A stretch of 64,000 nt of DNA, taken from the NCBI RefSeq assembly GCF_003057965.1, contig NZ_CP020921.1, forward strand, positions 1,710,795 through 1,774,794, read 5' to 3'. Positions within the stretch are counted from its first letter, which is position 1, and every line of letters begins with the position of its first letter. This DNA comes from Thermodesulfobium acidiphilum (GTDB lineage Bacteria; Thermodesulfobiota; Thermodesulfobiia; Thermodesulfobiales; Thermodesulfobiaceae). Below, in pieces: positions 17,825 to 26,541 of this stretch. A program made the translations under genes and the position numbers. The notes beneath the pieces are model-generated. The model made no database searches and was not told the origin of the DNA. It saw nothing but the letters and a program-made list of their open reading frames with translations.

Positions 17825-19075
17825 TTATTCTGTTGACCAGTTATTAATAGCGTTATTTATATCGGGCCAAATTTCAGGAATCAAATCAGAAAGAACTTTC
17901 CCTTCTTCAAAGAGAATTTGCTTTCTGGTAACCCACGTTTCATTTTGATGTAGGCGAAAGGATATTTCTTTCTTTATATTGTCTGACCAAACCATTTTAC
18001 CCTCTACGTCAATAAGCTTAAAATTCACGTCCATAAGAATCTTTTTTTTAGGAGATAAAGACAAAAATCTTCCGATCCACCAGGAACCACCAAAGGATGG
18101 TAAACTCAAAAGATCAAGAACCGCTCCAGGGCTTGACGCTATTGGCTGAGGTAACAAAAGAGGTTGAGGGAAGTTTGGAACGTGAGAAATAGTTGTAACC
18201 AAAAAGAGCGTTTCTTCAGGCCTAAATCCCATTTTATCTGCTATAAAGGCCCTTGAATCAGTAGACATATCCGCAGGATTGAACGCAGCAACGTCTTGAA
18301 AGGACAAAAGCATGACATCACTTTTGTACTTTTTTAAAGAATCTACAAACATCTTCATAGGGAAAGGTGTCTCTTCATAAGAAGCAAGATATATTCCATT
18401 TTTTGCTTGAGGAGGAAAAACTATAATTGATGGCACAACTCCTAAAGTTTTTCTCCCAAGAGGATAATATGGAGCATTTAGTGCTCTAACTCCAGATAAA
18501 AACGGCTTTAGTGCAACTTTTATCTCGCTGTGTAAATATTTAAGATAGTTGACTTCTCTGAATCTTTGAGGAAATCCACCTGGTAAATATTTAACAGGGC
18601 CAGAATTAAACGTTTTTATATTCCTTTGAGCAACTCCATAAATTAAGTCCCCCGTCTTTGCGTTATAAATTCTGATTTCAAGCCAAATATTTATTTCATA
18701 CTTATCAAAAATTAAATTTGGAAGGTTAACTATATCAACAAGGTGTATAATTGGCAAGACTACTATATCATCATTATTAACATTTCCCAAAGCAAAATAT
18801 GCACAAGACATAATAAATTCTTTATTTATCCCATTAAATTTCTTTTCAAATAATTTAACATCATCAGCGTCCATATATTTAAGGGAATATCCTGGGAGCG
18901 TATTATCAAACGCTCTTATTTGTGATTCAGAATATCCGGGATCTTCATCCAAAAAAGTTGTCTCAGCAAGATAAGGAAGTATTACAGCCTTTTTCTCATT
19001 AGCAGGACTTGCATTAGCTTTTAAAACTAAAGCACAAAAAACTAAAAACGCTAGTAACAAAATTTTTAATCTCAT
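17825..19075 (-). CDS. Secreted protein of unknown function with two related halves
   Basis: A 416-residue protein that I do not recognise. A clear signal peptide (about residues 1-23, cleavage after ANA) directs export. The rest seems to be an internal duplication. Each half begins with a short beta-strand (AVILPY; SIIVFP), then a helix rich in Lys/Phe, then a hydrophobic strand (DIVVLPIIHLVDIVNLP; TLFLVTTISHVPNFP) and a strand pair of the form EIRIYNAKTGDLIYG / NFKLIDVEGKMVWSD. That resembles the lipoprotein folds that bind at the inner face of the outer membrane, but no family is claimed. No ribosome site is seen before the ATG. Confidence 0.6.
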   Translation of the reverse strand: MRLKILLLAFLVFCALVLKANASPANEKKAVILPYLAETTFLDEDPGYSESQIRAFDNTLPGYSLKYMDADDVKLFEKKFNGINKEFIMSCAYFALGNVNNDDIVVLPIIHLVDIVNLPNLIFDKYEINIWLEIRIYNAKTGDLIYGVAQRNIKTFNSGPVKYLPGGFPQRFREVNYLKYLHSEIKVALKPFLSGVRALNAPYYPLGRKTLGVVPSIIVFPPQAKNGIYLASYEETPFPMKMFVDSLKKYKSDVMLLSFQDVAAFNPADMSTDSRAFIADKMGFRPEETLFLVTTISHVPNFPQPLLLPQPIASSPGAVLDLLSLPSFGGSWWIGRFLSLSPKKKILMDVNFKLIDVEGKMVWSDNIKKEISFRLHQNETWVTRKQILFEEGKVLSDLIPEIWPDINNAINNWSTE

Positions 19076-19238
19076 ATTAGTATTTTATCAGAAAAAGTTA
19101 AAAATCAATTAAAATATATGTTAACTATTCTGAATATTTAGAAAAATTTTATTTTTTTAGTATACCAGGAGATTAGATGTTAAAATTCATTAAATATTAT
19201 AGTTAAATTATTTCATTTGAAAATCATAGGAGGAATAA

Positions 19239-20336
19239 ATGTCTTCAGAAGAAAGGTTAAAGGAAGCAATAAATTATTTTGGAGAAGAAGAGCTAAAATT
19301 ATCAAAGTTACTTACAGAAGAAGAAAAGAGATGGATATATGATTTTTTTGATAAACTTTCAAAAGAACTCGATTTCGCCGTAACAATATCCGATCCGGAG
19401 GGAACTCCTGTTATACCTCCAATAAATCATTCTGACTTGTGCGGGAAAATTATACGAGCTACAGAAAAGGGGTTCACACGATGTAAACAAGAAGCAGCAA
19501 AGCGTGGCAAAGATGCAATGGAACAAGGCAAGCCACAATATTACTTTTGTCATGCAAATATTCAAGACTTTATAGTTCCAGTTCTATTATATGGAAAAAG
19601 AATAGGAAATATTGCAGGGGGACAGTGTTTGCCCAAAGAACCCGATAAAGAAATGATAGAACACTTTAGAAAGTATTTTACTGAAATTGGGGTAGAAAAC
19701 ATAGAAGAAGCCCTTAAAACTTTAAAAACTGCCCACATAAATTCAAGAGAAAGAATAGGAAATTTTACTATAATGTTCGACGCTCTTGGGAAAATTATCT
19801 CAAATTATCTTATGTTTCAAGTCGAAGCAAAGATAGAAGAGATGAAATTATTCGAAACTATAGACAAAAACCAAAAAATATCTTCTTCCTTAACCCAAAC
19901 ACTTAACTCACTATCAGCAACTTCTGAAGAATTAGCCGCTTCAAGTGAAGAAACCGCTGCCATTGTCAACGAAGCAAGAAACAAATTGGACGAAACTGAG
20001 GCTATAAATACTTTTATCAAAAAGATTGCAAATCAAACAAGACTACTTGGTTTAAATGCTGCAATAGAAGCATCCAGAGCAGGTGTACATGGTAAGGGAT
20101 TTGGAGTTGTGGCAAGTGAAATACAAAAACTTGCTACCGAGTCTATGAAATTTGCCAATAAAATAAACGAAACATTAACTGAAATAAATATATCAGTAAA
20201 ACAAATTCTCGAAAGCTCTCAAAATATAGCTAAAGTATCGGAAGATCAAGCAATATCTATAAATGAGATATCAAAAGTAGCAGAAGAATTATATGTAATT
20301 TCAGAAAAACTTTTAAAAATAAGAAATGCTAAATAA
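19239..20336 (+). CDS. Soluble chemoreceptor with PocR-type sensor domain
   Basis: A 365-residue protein with no membrane segment. The N-terminal sensor (about residues 25-195) has the PocR pattern: [48 protein letters not shown] and [10 protein letters not shown]. Four cysteines in these motifs could bind a metal or iron-sulfur cluster. The C-terminus is a shortened chemotaxis signalling domain with the hairpin tip [31 protein letters not shown] receptor of this type would signal through CheA to the flagellar motor encoded at 25-33 kb. AGGAGG precedes the ATG. The ligand is unknown; PocR domains often sense small organic molecules. Confidence 0.88.
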   Translation: MSSEERLKEAINYFGEEELKLSKLLTEEEKRWIYDFFDKLSKELDFAVTISDPEGTPVIPPINHSDLCGKIIRATEKGFTRCKQEAAKRGKDAMEQGKPQYYFCHANIQDFIVPVLLYGKRIGNIAGGQCLPKEPDKEMIEHFRKYFTEIGVENIEEALKTLKTAHINSRERIGNFTIMFDALGKIISNYLMFQVEAKIEEMKLFETIDKNQKISSSLTQTLNSLSATSEELAASSEETAAIVNEARNKLDETEAINTFIKKIANQTRLLGLNAAIEASRAGVHGKGFGVVASEIQKLATESMKFANKINETLTEINISVKQILESSQNIAKVSEDQAISINEISKVAEELYVISEKLLKIRNAK

Positions 20337-20939
20337 TTATTTTTTCTCCAATTTATTATATAGTTCATGAAGTGAATCATAAAAACTTTCATTTGGATCC
20401 TTACATACCAAATTTTTCATAAATCCAGCCAGGGTACCAGCGCTTTGATCGTCGACCACGTCAACTTCATCCGGCCTATAAGCGGCTGTATACCCAAGGC
20501 CCCATATCAGGGCGTATCCTACAAGGTCGTCAGAGGTTGTATCATTTGCATCAAGGGAAGTCAAAAACGCTTTACATGTATACTGTTTTGGATTAAATAT
20601 TGCTACATCCTCACCATTCTTTGAACTTCTTACATATTTAAAAGTAAAATATTTTCTGATAAATTCAACAAAAGATGTGTTCAAATTTTGAGAGCAGCTT
20701 TCATTCAAATCATTAGCTAGAGACTTTAACATATCGCTATTCAAAGACATAAGGCTTTCATCTTTAAAAGTTAGAAAACCCCAGGCCCATAATGTCTGCA
20801 AAGCTACGCTACCAGAATCATTTGAATAGCTCTGGACAAAATCCTTACAAGTATATATGTTTGGGTCGAATCCTTGAGCAAAAACAGTAGAACTAAAGAT
20901 CAGGAAAAAAAATAAAAACAATAGTATTATCTTTTTCAT
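20337..20939 (-). CDS. Exported protein with two tandem HdeA-like domains
   Basis: A 200-residue exported protein with a signal peptide (about residues 1-21, cleaved after VFA). Two related units follow, about residues 24-100 and 113-198. Each opens F-(D/N)-P-x-x-Y-T-C-K-x-F, has a central W-(A/G)-x-G-x segment, then a second Cys and N-x-S-F, as in HdeA, whose two cysteines form a disulfide. HdeA is a periplasmic chaperone that unfolds and binds proteins at low pH. Here the two copies are fused, which would make a built-in dimer. GGGAGC precedes the ATG. The fold assignment comes from the cysteine and aromatic pattern, not a search. Confidence 0.7.
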   Translation of the reverse strand: MKKIILLFLFFFLIFSSTVFAQGFDPNIYTCKDFVQSYSNDSGSVALQTLWAWGFLTFKDESLMSLNSDMLKSLANDLNESCSQNLNTSFVEFIRKYFTFKYVRSSKNGEDVAIFNPKQYTCKAFLTSLDANDTTSDDLVGYALIWGLGYTAAYRPDEVDVVDDQSAGTLAGFMKNLVCKDPNESFYDSLHELYNKLEKK

Positions 20940-20960
20940 TTTTTGCTCCCTCTTTTGTAT

Positions 20961-21311
20961 TTACGGCTTTATATATGAAAACCCTAAATCTTGAAGTCTT
21001 ACAATCTCGGTAATACCTGCTTTAACAACCTTAGCCCAATCAAATACCACTTTCTTATCTATCTTATAAAAACTTAGAGCGTTATTGCAAAATTCAAAGG
21101 TAACCCTCTTTTCAGATAACTCTTTCATATTAAGCTCAAGTTCGCCCCTTAATTCATTTGTTAAAATTAATACACCTGCCGAGTTAGCTACAACCCTTAT
21201 ATCGAACTCACTTTCACCTGATATATCGTTAATAAAATTATTAATATTCTTTAAAGCAACTGGCCAATCTTCTAACTTTGAAACGTGAAAACATACTTTG
21301 AATAGATTCAT
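20961..21311 (-). CDS. DsrE/DsrF-like protein
   Basis: A 116-residue cytosolic protein. KVCFHVSKLEDWPVALKNINNFIND and FDIRVVANSAGVLILT fit the DsrE/F/TusD fold, and FEFCNNALSFYKI places a Cys where many DsrE proteins carry their sulfur-accepting residue. Members of this fold relay sulfane sulfur or act in sulfur metabolism. The ATG has GGAGG nine bases upstream and overlaps the end of the preceding molybdopterin-binding gene by four bases, so the two are co-translated. A sulfur-transfer role linked to the molybdenum cofactor is possible inference. Confidence 0.8.
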   Translation of the reverse strand: MNLFKVCFHVSKLEDWPVALKNINNFINDISGESEFDIRVVANSAGVLILTNELRGELELNMKELSEKRVTFEFCNNALSFYKIDKKVVFDWAKVVKAGITEIVRLQDLGFSYIKP

Positions 21312-22288
21312 CTTAACAAACCTCCGTGTCCAGAATGTCTAATCATCTCAAAGGTAATCCTCAAACCAGCAAAAGCAAGCTGTCCAAACAAGTCAAATGC
21401 CCCTGGTTCGAATCTCAGTGCACCACCAGGAATACCAAAAATTGGAATATCATTAAAATAGGCCACAAGGAACATTGCACCAGGTGAAAGTGGCGCACCA
21501 TAACTTACTACAGCTGCACCAGATCTTCTTACTCCTTCAGCAGAAACGTCATCTGGACTCATCCCACCAGTTATAATTATAACCTGAGCTTTATTTTGAA
21601 CAAACTTTAAAATAGTATTAGAAATTAAATCAGGATCATCTGGTAAACATTCCCTCATAAATACTTCAGAATTAAACTTTGCTACCTTACTCACAATTAG
21701 CGGGGTAAATGAATCCTCTTTTCTACCATAATAAATCTCTGATCCAGTAACAATCAGACCTACTTTCATGCTTATAAAAGGATGAAGAGTTAGAACTTTC
21801 CCAAGATTTTTGCACTCACCCTCAATTAATTCTATTTCTCTTTTCTTTACAACTAATCCTTGAACCTTTGCTTTTGCAACAATTCTACCTTCTTCAACTA
21901 CAGTATTGCTTTTAAGAGTAGCCACAAAGGTATCTCCTCTTGAGTTTATAGCATCGAGTTGCCTTACCCTAACTTTAAAAAGTCCCTTTTTTGTTGCAAT
22001 CACATCAGCCCAGGCTTCACCAGGCATTTTAACAATCAGATTATCGCCAGATATCGCCCTTGCAAGCCTTAAAGCAGCCTCATCTTCATGAAGTTCGTCT
22101 TCAGCAATTTTTAAATCCCATATAAAATCTTTGCCGATCTCTTTCAAAATAGGTATATCATCGGCAGTAATGACATGCCCTCTTCTAAAAACAGCCTCTT
22201 TGTGCTTGCCAGGAATAATTCTCGTTAGGTCATATCCTAGTGTCATTCCAACACTTTCTTCAATTGGCACCCTTTTAGAATGATACAC
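21308..22288 (-). CDS. Molybdopterin-binding domain protein
   Basis: A 326-residue protein starting with GTG (GGAGG nine bases upstream). The first third (VPIEESVGMTLGYDLTRI, RRGHVITADDIPIL) resembles MoeA-type substrate regions, and the C-terminal part has the MoCF-binding pattern MKVGLIVTGSEIYYG ... VIIITGGMSPDDVSAEG with IFGIPGGALRFE. It differs from true MoeA in its shorter N-terminus. It lies one base after the larger MoeA-like gene and overlaps the DsrE-like gene. It probably acts in molybdenum or tungsten cofactor assembly; exact reaction unknown. Confidence 0.85.
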   Translation of the reverse strand: MYHSKRVPIEESVGMTLGYDLTRIIPGKHKEAVFRRGHVITADDIPILKEIGKDFIWDLKIAEDELHEDEAALRLARAISGDNLIVKMPGEAWADVIATKKGLFKVRVRQLDAINSRGDTFVATLKSNTVVEEGRIVAKAKVQGLVVKKREIELIEGECKNLGKVLTLHPFISMKVGLIVTGSEIYYGRKEDSFTPLIVSKVAKFNSEVFMRECLPDDPDLISNTILKFVQNKAQVIIITGGMSPDDVSAEGVRRSGAAVVSYGAPLSPGAMFLVAYFNDIPIFGIPGGALRFEPGAFDLFGQLAFAGLRITFEMIRHSGHGGLLR

Positions 22289-22289
22289 T

Positions 22290-23453
22290 TTAAACCTCCA
22301 AAGAAAATTCGAATACCTTTACTTTAGTTCCTGTATCCTGTGGTGGGCCAGGATTTAACATAGCAATATGGGTCATATCTCTAAAACCCCTAAGAGAATG
22401 GCTGTGTTGTGAAAATTTTTTGAAATAAAATTTATTGCCAATCATAGTACCTCTTAAAAATCTTACTTCTTTAGAAGACTTATTAAAGGCCTCGCCAAGC
22501 ACGCTCTCAAAAGATTTAAACCTATAATCCTGGCCAGAAAGCAAAAATATTAAGGGCCTTATAAAAAGAAAAAATCCCAAGGCAGCAGCCCAAACGTTGC
22601 CAGACAAACCAAAGTAATAAGTTTTATGTTTCTTAAAAGCCATTAAAGACTTACCTGGTTGCATTTTTACTCTCCAAAAAATTGGATCAAATATTTTTTG
22701 GACAACAGGGAAAAGGCCGTCACTAGAATCAAATGATGCATTCCCAAAAGAAATTATAATATCTGAATCATCCAGCGCTCTCTTCAATTCATCTTCAATC
22801 TCGTAATTATACCTACATATGAGGTTTCTTTGAATTTTTATATGAGGCCTTTTTAAAATTGCTTCAAATGTTGGCGTTAAAAAATCTTTATACAAACCTT
22901 CTTCCTCACAACTTACAAGTTCTTTTCCTACTGCAAGTAAAGATACCCTAACCTTTTCAAAAACCTTTACTTTAGTCTTATTAACTCTACAAAAAGTAGC
23001 GAAATCAAAGGGAGAGATCTTCGAACCATTATAAGAAACAATTGATCCTGCTTCATACTCTTCGCTTTTTTTAAATATGTTTCTCCCCTCTAAGGGTATT
23101 TTTTTAATATAAACAATATCAGAACTTACTAAAGTGTCTTCAATCAGAACCACAGCATTGCTCCCATTTGGGAGAATTGAGCCTGTAGAAACCTTTACAG
23201 CTTCGTTTTGAGAAATTTCTCCTAAAAAGGGGCTGTCTGTTCTAGACTCACCAATTATTTTACACCTGTCACTACATGGTAGTTTTATTGCAAAACCATC
23301 CATAGCAGCCAGGTTTCTCGCTGGTATATCTTCTTCTACTTTAACATCTTCAGCTAGTATTCTGCCTATTGAGTCCCTGATAGGAACATATTCTGTTTTC
23401 AAAAGAGGAGCATTTTGCAATATTAATAATTTAGCTTTCTCAACGTCAATCAC
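22290..23453 (-). CDS. moeA: MoeA-like molybdopterin molybdotransferase
   Basis: A 387-residue protein with the MoeA arrangement: LRDSIGRIL-type N-terminus (IRDSIGRILAEDVKVEEDIPARNLAAMDGFAIKL), STGSILPNGSNAVVLIEDT and a MoCF domain. In MoeA the metal is inserted into adenylated molybdopterin. Some expected motifs are degraded: the usual GGVSVG-type segment reads SFGNASFDSSDG, and PGKSLMAF replaces the common PGKP-type core. So it may be a specialised paralogue (for example for tungsten). The start is GTG with AAAGGGA upstream. It heads a tight minus-strand cluster with the next two genes. Confidence 0.82.
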   Translation of the reverse strand: MIDVEKAKLLILQNAPLLKTEYVPIRDSIGRILAEDVKVEEDIPARNLAAMDGFAIKLPCSDRCKIIGESRTDSPFLGEISQNEAVKVSTGSILPNGSNAVVLIEDTLVSSDIVYIKKIPLEGRNIFKKSEEYEAGSIVSYNGSKISPFDFATFCRVNKTKVKVFEKVRVSLLAVGKELVSCEEEGLYKDFLTPTFEAILKRPHIKIQRNLICRYNYEIEDELKRALDDSDIIISFGNASFDSSDGLFPVVQKIFDPIFWRVKMQPGKSLMAFKKHKTYYFGLSGNVWAAALGFFLFIRPLIFLLSGQDYRFKSFESVLGEAFNKSSKEVRFLRGTMIGNKFYFKKFSQHSHSLRGFRDMTHIAMLNPGPPQDTGTKVKVFEFSLEV

Positions 23454-23500
23454 ATTAAATCCCTTTCTCTATATTTAATGATCCGATCAAAATTTTTGTT

Positions 23501-24052
23501 CTACGAACTAATTCTGTCAGATTTTTTTAATATTACGTGATAAATTGAAGGCGTTAGATCTTCCATATGAATCAGATCAAATCCTGAAAATATAAGCGTA
23601 CCCAACAATAGATCTTCCTTTACCCTAACTACAGCTGGCGGTCCAAAATCTTCTTTCCTTTCCTTTTTCCACTCAATTACCGATAGTATCCCTGTAGATT
23701 TTAACCAATTGTTTATCTTTTTCAAAATTAAAGGAGCATCTTCTAATTCGTGATATACAGACGACATTATTACAAGATCAAAATATTCTTGCTGAAACTC
23801 TAAATCTTCAAAACTCGAATTAAGAACAATTAGGTTGTTTATATTTTCACTTTTTGCACGATTTAACATTACGTTTAAAACATCAGCATTTTTATCAACA
23901 GCAAATACCGTCCCCTTAGGAAGCATCTTTGCACATGGTATAGAAATTGCTCCTACTCCACAACCAAAATCTAATACCCTTAGATCGTCTTTAATTATTA
24001 TTTCTTCTAAAACCCTATTAACGTCTATAAACTGTGATATGTCCTTGTACAA
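23501..24052 (-). CDS. Class I SAM-dependent methyltransferase
   Basis: A 183-residue Rossmann-fold methyltransferase. Motif I reads VLDFGCGVGAISIPCA, followed by the acidic VFAVDKNADVL and the post-motif LVIMSSVYHELED. No residues point to a substrate. The start is TTG with AGGAGG nine bases upstream. It is 47 bp upstream of the MoeA-like gene and may belong to the same transcript. Methyltransferases of this small size act on small molecules, metalloids or RNA; no choice can be made. Confidence 0.85.
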   Translation of the reverse strand: MYKDISQFIDVNRVLEEIIIKDDLRVLDFGCGVGAISIPCAKMLPKGTVFAVDKNADVLNVMLNRAKSENINNLIVLNSSFEDLEFQQEYFDLVIMSSVYHELEDAPLILKKINNWLKSTGILSVIEWKKERKEDFGPPAVVRVKEDLLLGTLIFSGFDLIHMEDLTPSIYHVILKKSDRISS

Positions 24053-24284
24053 TTCTAATACCCTCCTAGAAAACTCTTTAACATTATAACGCTAAAAACT
24101 AAATTGTAGTTTTTAAACAATTTATTAATAAATTTTATTACTTTATAAACAATATTCAAACCTGATTCGAGTTTTTAGAACACTTTATTACAGTCTTATT
24201 TTATAATTTAGTTATCTTATAAAGCAATCTATAGTATTATAAAATATATGATTTTTAAAATAAGATCTCTAAGGAGCTTGAAAA

Positions 24285-25106
24285 ATGGACAATTACGATT
24301 GGATTAAAAAAATATTACAGAAAATAAAAGAAAGAAAACCACTAATTCACCACATTACAAATTATGTTGCAATGAATGATAGTGCAAACGTAACGCTTGC
24401 AATTGGTGCACTTCCAATAATGGCATTGGAAGAAGTTGAATTAGATGATATTACAAATATGGCTTCAGCAGTGTTGTTAAACATTGGAACTCTAAAGCAA
24501 GATGAAATAAATCACATGCTCCTTGCCGGGAAATATGCAAATTTTAAAAATATTCCCCTGATTCTAGATCCCGTAGGAGCTGGGGCAAGCAAGTTTAGAA
24601 CAAGAACAGCAAAAAACCTCCTGAAAACTCTAAAAATAAGCATTATAAAGGGAAATTCCTTTGAGATATCAACTCTTATTGATCTGCCTGCTGAAGGTAT
24701 TGGAGTAGATGCCATTTCTTCTAATAAAAATTATGCCAATATAGCTAAAGAAGCTGCAAAGAAATATAAATCCATAGTTTTGGTAACAGGAGAAAAAGAC
24801 TTCGTGAGCGATGGCGAAAGGGTATTTGAAATTGAAGGCGGAAGTTTTTTGATGTCAAAAGTAACTGGTTGTGGCTGTATGTTAGGATCCATTGTTGCCT
24901 GTTTTGCGGCTATAGAAAGAGAAAATTTATTGATAGCTTCTCTTGGAGCAAGTATATTTTTCAAATCAGTTGGGAAATTAGCAGAACAAAGAAGTACATT
25001 GCCTGGTTCATTTAGAAATAGTTTAATAGATTCAGCATATCTAATTTCAAACGACGAGGAGAAATTAAACGCGATTTGGAGGGAAAAAAATGACCCTGTA
25101 TGCTAA
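24285..25106 (+). CDS. thiM: Hydroxyethylthiazole kinase
   Basis: A 273-residue kinase that phosphorylates 4-methyl-5-(2-hydroxyethyl)thiazole for thiamine salvage. PLIHHITNYVAMNDSANVTLAIGALPIM, LILDPVGAGASKFRT and VTGCGCMLGSIVACFAA are the family signatures; the Cys in GCGC is the usual catalytic-loop position. AAGGAGC precedes the ATG. The 230 bp upstream hold several TATAAT-like boxes but no recognisable TPP riboswitch. It overlaps the acylphosphatase gene by 17 bp. Confidence 0.95.
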   Translation: MDNYDWIKKILQKIKERKPLIHHITNYVAMNDSANVTLAIGALPIMALEEVELDDITNMASAVLLNIGTLKQDEINHMLLAGKYANFKNIPLILDPVGAGASKFRTRTAKNLLKTLKISIIKGNSFEISTLIDLPAEGIGVDAISSNKNYANIAKEAAKKYKSIVLVTGEKDFVSDGERVFEIEGGSFLMSKVTGCGCMLGSIVACFAAIERENLLIASLGASIFFKSVGKLAEQRSTLPGSFRNSLIDSAYLISNDEEKLNAIWREKNDPVC

Positions 25107-25359
25107 AGTAATAGGAAAGGTTCAAGGAGTATATTTTAGGGCTTTCACTCAAAAGGTAGCTAGAAATTTAGGGCTCAAAGGTACGGTTAGAAATCTTAGA
25201 GATGGTTCTGTAGAGGTTATAGCAGTTGGTGAAGAAGAAAAGATAAATGAGCTACTAAAAGAATTAAAGAGAGGATCCCCCGGTTCAAAAGTAATTGACA
25301 TAGAAGTGAAAAAAGACTTAAACGATTTAGATTTTAAAGACTTTAAAATCGTTTATTAA
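25090..25359 (+). CDS. acyP: Acylphosphatase
   Basis: An 89-residue enzyme that hydrolyses acyl phosphates. VIGKVQGVYFRAFTQK contains the catalytic Arg and GTVRNLRDGSVEVIAVG the catalytic Asn. The ATG has GGAGG seven bases upstream, inside the end of thiM. Length is standard. The overlap suggests co-translation, although no metabolic link to thiamine salvage is known. Confidence 0.95.
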   Translation: MTLYAKVIGKVQGVYFRAFTQKVARNLGLKGTVRNLRDGSVEVIAVGEEEKINELLKELKRGSPGSKVIDIEVKKDLNDLDFKDFKIVY

Positions 25360-25382
25360 ATATAATTAAAAAATAATTAAAA

Positions 25383-26537
25383 TTAAATCTTTTCCAATCT
25401 CTCTCTGGGGCTTATTATCTCAGTAATCCTTATACCGAAATTCTCATCTATAACTACCACTTCACCTCGAGCTATTAATTCATCGTTTATCATAACCTCA
25501 AGAGCCTCTCCTGCAAGTTTGTTTAACTCAATAACAGACCCAGACCTTAATTCTAATACCTCCTTTAGCGTCATTTTTGCGTTACCAAGCGAGACGCTAA
25601 GCTCAAGTGGTATATTTAAAAGATTTTCAATATTAATTGAATCACCCTGAGGCGATGGTTGAAGCTGTTGGAATTGAGCTTGAGAAGCTTGTATTTGTGG
25701 CTGCTGTTGATATGTAGGTGGCGGCGAATAACTATGTGGTGGTGGTGGATAATTGTAAGGATTTTGTTGCGGAGCTTGTGGTGGATATGAATAGGATTGT
25801 TGAACTCCTGACTGGTAAGTGGAAGAATTAATATTTGCAGAAGTAACAGCATTTAAATGTTGTGAATCATTTTGAAATGTCATAGTAGCGCTTTGACTTT
25901 CTGATGATGAAACTTTTGATGAATTATCATCTTGTGTTTCAAGCATAGCCTTAACCTTATTAACGGCCATTTGAGCCATTTTTTGTGCTACAGGTTCAGA
26001 TAATATCATAACCAACTTTGTTTGGAAAACGTTTTCTCCTGTAAAATCAAATAATACCTCTACAGCTTCTTTTCCTAATGCTATCTGCTTCAAGGATTCA
26101 ACAATCGGCTGTTCGTCAAAATTAATTACACTAGGAGGCATTATATTAATCCTACCACCTAAAAGGCTAGCCAGAGCCGTTGAGGCTGCCCCCATCATTT
26201 GGTTCATAGCTTCTTGCAAAGCTGACTCGGCAAGTTCATCGAATGGAAGTTCTGGATTTCCCTCCCCACCCATCATAAGATCAGCAATAATTGAACCATC
26301 AGTTTTTTTGACAACAAGCAACGAAGAACCCTCAATTTCGCCCTCATAGCCTATCATCACGCCAATAGAATTGTCTTCGAAATCAGCTGCTATCTGTTCA
26401 ATATCGCTTATGTCTACCATCGGCGAGGTTATTGATATTTTCTTATTAACCAATTGAGAAAGAGTAGTTGCAGCGGACCCCATTGCCATATTTAATACTT
26501 CACCTATTGCATCTATTTGCTCATCAGTTAGTTTCAT
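25383..26537 (-). CDS. fliY: Flagellar motor switch phosphatase FliY
   Basis: A 384-residue switch protein of the FliY type, found in place of FliN in many bacteria. The N-terminal half is CheC-like, with two phosphatase-type helices (EVLNMAMGSAATTLS and ALQEAMNQMMGAASTALASL), so it can dephosphorylate CheY. A flexible linker rich in Gln, Pro, Tyr and Ser (about residues 205-300) leads to the C-terminal FliN/SpoA domain (LLNIPLELSVSLGNAKMTLKEVL ... GEVVVIDENFGIRITEI). The first motif keeps the Glu-x2-Asn of phosphatase-active CheC proteins, and the second reads E-A-M-N. It is the last gene of the flagellar operon. Confidence 0.93.
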   Translation of the reverse strand: MKLTDEQIDAIGEVLNMAMGSAATTLSQLVNKKISITSPMVDISDIEQIAADFEDNSIGVMIGYEGEIEGSSLLVVKKTDGSIIADLMMGGEGNPELPFDELAESALQEAMNQMMGAASTALASLLGGRINIMPPSVINFDEQPIVESLKQIALGKEAVEVLFDFTGENVFQTKLVMILSEPVAQKMAQMAVNKVKAMLETQDDNSSKVSSSESQSATMTFQNDSQHLNAVTSANINSSTYQSGVQQSYSYPPQAPQQNPYNYPPPPHSYSPPPTYQQQPQIQASQAQFQQLQPSPQGDSINIENLLNIPLELSVSLGNAKMTLKEVLELRSGSVIELNKLAGEALEVMINDELIARGEVVVIDENFGIRITEIISPRERLEKI

Positions 26538-26541
26538 AAGT

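Noticed and set aside
24121-24190. AACCTGAT-like sequence upstream of thiM, suggesting a TPP riboswitch
   Set aside because: No CTGAGA element or paired stems; only a short chance match.
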